Origin: G963665975 sp963665975
GTDB taxonomy: Bacteria; Bacteroidota; Rhodothermia; Rhodothermales; Bin80
DNA: 64,000 nucleotides
Reading direction: 5' to 3'
Assembly: GCA_963665975.1 (NCBI GenBank)
Contig: OY762508.1
Span: 930,001 to 994,000, forward strand
Positions 63,196 to 64,000 of the stretch are shown here, in pieces; positions within the stretch are counted from its first letter, which is position 1, and every line of letters begins with the position of its first letter. The position numbers were made by a program, and so were the translations under genes. Below the pieces are notes generated by a model. That model saw only the letters and a program-made list of their open reading frames with translations, was not told where the DNA came from and searched no databases.

Positions 63196-63417
63196 TCACT
63201 GCCCGCCATTCGCCCCCATCCTTCGCGGATAGTCGTCGCTGATGACTTCGGCAATGCCCTGTTCGTCGAAGGTCTGTATGTTTTTTGTCCCGCCGGGCGC
63301 CAGGTGGCCGGCTTGCGCAGGACCGTGATCCGGTTGTAGCCGCGCTTGGTTCAAGATGCCCGGTTCTCCGACCAGGATGGCATGTGAGCGCCCGAAGCGC
63401 TGGCGCAGCTTGTTCAC
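63196..63417 (-). pseudogene. IS1634-like transposase fragment
   Basis: A 73-residue frame whose sequence NKLRQRFGRSHAILVGEPGI, then LNQARL and TFDEQGIAEVISDDYP, resembles an internal part of IS1634-family (IS4 superfamily, DUF4277) transposases, which typically read KLRERFG..VLVGDRGM..ARI and FDE.DLAEI.S.DYP. The N-terminal and C-terminal parts are absent, and no inverted repeats flank it. It marks an old insertion. The match is from memory of the family pattern. Confidence 0.5.
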
Positions 63418-63605
63418 CTACGCACCCAAACCTGACATAAAAGGGTGACCTTTTCCATGTGGGCAACGATCTTGTTGCAGCAATATCGAGACGTAATCGA
63501 CTCCCACGTTTCTTGCTTGCGGCGTATCCACGCTTCCTTCCCCGCTCCCTGTCAGTCCCGTACACGAGCCTCGCGACGTGACCATCCGGTAAGCAAACCT
63601 TCTCC

Positions 63606-63998
63606 TCAGTCACTCTCTCTCCCCTCCGCCTCCGTCTCCATCACTTCCCGCACTTGGTCCCTGAAGCCCCGTGCACGCTCCATCACCTCGTTCTCGTCCA
63701 CGGTGAGGATCTCGCGATCACGCACCACTACGCGCCCGTTCACGAGCACGGTTGTCACGTCGCTGCCGCGCGCTGCGTACACGAGGTGCGAGTACACTCC
63801 GTAGAGCGGCGTCAATCCCGGGCGGCGCGTGTCCACCAAGACTATATCAGCGCGCTTGCCCGGCTCCAGCGACCCGATCTCTTCGTGCAGGTTCAGCACC
63901 CGCGCGCCTCCCATAGTGGCCATGCGGAAGACCGTCTCCGCCGGGAGGACCGCGGGATCGCCCCGCATGAACTTCTGGATCTTGGCCGCGGTATCCAT
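63606..63998 (-). CDS. MtaD/SsnA-like amidohydrolase, C-terminal part (runs off the window)
   Basis: The last 130 residues of a cytosolic amidohydrolase of the methylthioadenosine/S-adenosylhomocysteine deaminase or SsnA type. Visible features are LPAETVFRMATMGGARVLNL, then GSLEPGKRADIVLVDTRRPG and PLYGVYSHLVYAARGSDV, the conserved C-terminal strand-rich part that returns to the small beta domain. The catalytic barrel with its metal-binding histidines lies beyond base 64,000, so substrate cannot be told. The ATG at 63998 is almost certainly internal. Codon use here looks more GC-rich than in neighbouring genes. Confidence 0.88.
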   Translation of the reverse strand: MDTAAKIQKFMRGDPAVLPAETVFRMATMGGARVLNLHEEIGSLEPGKRADIVLVDTRRPGLTPLYGVYSHLVYAARGSDVTTVLVNGRVVVRDREILTVDENEVMERARGFRDQVREVMETEAEGRESD

Positions 63999-64000
63999 CT

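Noticed and set aside
1..64000. CRISPR array, prophage or intact insertion sequence
   Set aside because: No regularly spaced direct repeats, cas genes, phage structural genes or complete transposase with inverted ends were seen; only a transposase scrap is present at 63.2-63.4 kb.

Overview
The window reads as chromosomal DNA of a GC-rich, non-parasitic Bacteroidota/FCB-type bacterium, most likely Rhodothermota (Rhodothermales) or a close relative. The reasons are: C-terminal sorting domains of the type 9 secretion system (T9SS) kind on two exported proteins, a bacillithiol-type YtxJ protein, a choice-of-anchor B protein, BNR/VPS10 and DUF885 exported proteins, M16 peptidase pairs, MutS2, and few strong Shine-Dalgarno sites. 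The taxonomy is inference. I see no plasmid, phage or CRISPR functions.

Layout. 1-10 kb: 3' part of a DAHP synthase, a large BNR/VPS10-like exported protein, a voltage-gated (BacNav-like) cation channel, a cut-off MetE remnant, oligoendopeptidase F, a TlpA-like lipoprotein and an SGNH/TPR protein. 10-18.2 kb: a LacI-regulated beta-glucan locus (LacI regulator, a GH16-CBM6-T9SS protein that has lost its catalytic domain, a sugar/H+ symporter, a lipoprotein TIM-barrel glycosidase, a 1151-residue GH94/GH149-type phosphorylase). 18.5-24 kb: tRNA-Leu(UAA) with its terminator, a two-domain cytidine deaminase, a T9SS subtilase, a VWA-like membrane protein and YtxJ. 24-32 kb: an M16 pair (active plus inactive subunit), MutS2 and a DUF885 lipoprotein. 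32.2-37.1 kb: a mutasome cassette (imuB, dnaE2, DUF6504) behind a recognisable promoter with an overlapping palindrome, next to a truncated HTH remnant. 37-41.5 kb: a small membrane protein, an FG-GAP/LVIVD exported protein and a TPR protein.

41.6-54.2 kb is a surface-glycan precursor region. The plus-strand run (wbpD-like acyltransferase, wbpE-like aminotransferase, wbpB-like dehydrogenase, TIGR02757 protein, GtrB-like glycosyltransferase) converges on a minus-strand run (UDP-glucose dehydrogenase, SLC13/RCK anion transporter, bifunctional ATP sulfurylase/APS kinase, wbpA-like UDP-GlcNAc dehydrogenase), and a GDP-mannose pyrophosphorylase follows. Together these could make UDP-diacetamido-glucuronate-type sugars, UDP-glucuronate, GDP-mannose and PAPS. 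54.6-63 kb: a TolC/MFP/RND efflux operon ending in mpl. The RND pump carries about 230 extra residues with about eight additional hydrophobic segments. The end holds an IS1634-like transposase scrap and the C-terminal part of an MtaD/SsnA-like amidohydrolase that continues past the window edge.

Most interesting points: the RND pump with an inserted membrane domain; co-location of wbp-type genes with T9SS cargo (in Porphyromonas that pathway supplies the cargo anchor); the ImuB/DnaE2/DUF6504 cassette without ImuA; the catalytic-domain-less GH16 remnant inside an otherwise intact glucan locus; and the PAPS-forming gene embedded among nucleotide-sugar genes.
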